A program made the position numbers and the translations under genes. This document shows, piece after piece, positions 28,250 to 28,748 of a stretch of 28,748 bases of DNA. Where the stretch lies: positions 1 to 28,748 of IMG/VR virus record IMGVR_UViG_3300025674_000273; one strand, 5' to 3'. Positions within the stretch are counted from its first letter, which is position 1; each line of letters begins with the position of its first letter. The notes beneath the pieces were generated by a model. It made no database searches, was not told the DNA's origin, and saw only the letters and a list, made by a program, of their open reading frames with translations. Origin of the DNA: a virus.

Positions 28250-28748
28250 TTAGTTTTGCTCCAAGTCTTTAAAAATTTCTTTTAGTTCTTCTTTAACTTC
28301 GAAGATTTGTCTTTCCTCTTCTTCGTAATTAGTTGCTTTGTTCTCAAAAATGCCCTTACTCATTGACTTGAAAGAATCAAGACCTAGCATTGTCTTTGCG
28401 TCTTTTGATAGGTTCATTCTTATTTGTCTGTCTGGCATTCTTGATATCTCATGTGAATGGTCGGCACGGTAGGAACGCTTGCGTGCTCCTTCTGGTCGTT
28501 TATCTGTAGCAACTGGCTTATACATTTTACCTTTTGACTTTGTAGTTGTAGTCTCACCAGTTTTCTTGTTCTTTATTTTATAGCTCGGACTGTCGTCTCG
28601 TTTACCAAGAGGTTCGCCCTCAACTGGCTCAGACCCTGGCTCTGCTAGTAGAGTTGTATCTTCTTCAGCCGCTGGTTCTTCTGCTGGTGGCTCTTCTCCT
28701 CCCAGTTCGTCTCCGAGGTCTAGGTCGCCTTCTTCACCACCCAAGTCT
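28250..28748 (-). CDS. gp20: Portal protein gp20 C-terminal fragment (probable), 5' end outside window
   Basis: Open frame to the right edge, with about 165 residues visible. An acidic Gly/Glu/Pro stretch (EEPPAEEPAAEED) is followed by basic, disordered sequence (KNKKTGETTTTKSKGKMYKP) and a helical end (FEVKEELKEIFKDLEQN). Long acidic C-terminal extensions of this kind occur on portal proteins of divergent T4-like phages, and the gene lies upstream of gp21, gp22 and gp23 in the T4 order. No core portal sequence is visible, so the call rests on position. It could instead be a separate acidic core protein. Confidence 0.5.
   Translation of the reverse strand, partial: DLGGEEGDLDLGDELGGEEPPAEEPAAEEDTTLLAEPGSEPVEGEPLGKRDDSPSYKIKNKKTGETTTTKSKGKMYKPVATDKRPEGARKRSYRADHSHEISRMPDRQIRMNLSKDAKTMLGLDSFKSMSKGIFENKATNYEEEERQIFEVKEELKEIFKDLEQN

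Noticed and set aside
1-28748. CRISPR arrays, tRNA genes, integrase or transposase genes
   Set aside because: No spaced direct repeats outside the tape measure gene, no cloverleaf-like sequence, and no such protein motifs seen; the tape measure repeats are coding.

Overview
The window is a piece of a tailed-phage genome (contractile-tailed, T4-superfamily, of the divergent 'far-T4' or marine-myovirus kind). All real genes lie on the minus strand, so it reads from 28748 down to 1. They are packed head to tail with overlapping stop/start codons, AGGAG-type ribosome binding sites and almost no non-coding DNA. The longest stretch without a certain gene is 114 bp (26448-26561). I see no tRNA, integrase, insertion sequence or CRISPR array. 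Nothing identifies the host with certainty. The T4-like head and tail genes, a phage copy of ribosomal protein bS21 and the low GC resemble marine myoviruses such as pelagiphages, but that is inference.

Head region (28748-21579): an acidic 3' gene fragment that is probably the portal C-terminus (gp20), two conserved-looking unknowns, a DUF1360-like membrane protein, a doubtful mini-ORF and terminator, a small prohead-core-like protein, the prohead protease (gp21), a second small core-like protein, bS21, the scaffold (gp22), the major capsid protein (gp23) and a strong terminator. Neck and tail region (21540-4447): a Lys/Ala-rich small protein, three neck or tail-completion proteins resembling gp13, gp14 and gp15, a 978-aa sheath (gp18), two tail-tube paralogues (gp19), a gp26-like baseplate protein overlapping a small ORF, a small unknown, a 1094-aa tape measure with internal repeats, a tube-like baseplate protein, a LysM baseplate protein, a 948-aa hub-like protein and a 411-aa unknown.

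Replication region (4439-1): a stand-alone family A DNA polymerase domain, an FtsZ/tubulin-like protein, a gp32-like single-strand DNA-binding protein followed by a terminator, a zinc-ribbon protein, an unknown, and a RecA/UvsX recombinase cut by the window edge.

The genes work together as a virion-assembly block feeding into a DNA-synthesis and recombination block. The portal, scaffold, protease and capsid build the prohead. Neck proteins join it to a sheath-tube tail whose length is set by the tape measure and whose baseplate comes from the gp26, tube-like, LysM and hub-like proteins. Polymerase, SSB and recombinase copy the genome. The most interesting items are the FtsZ/tubulin-like gene coupled to an exonuclease-less PolA, and bS21 embedded in the capsid-assembly cluster.
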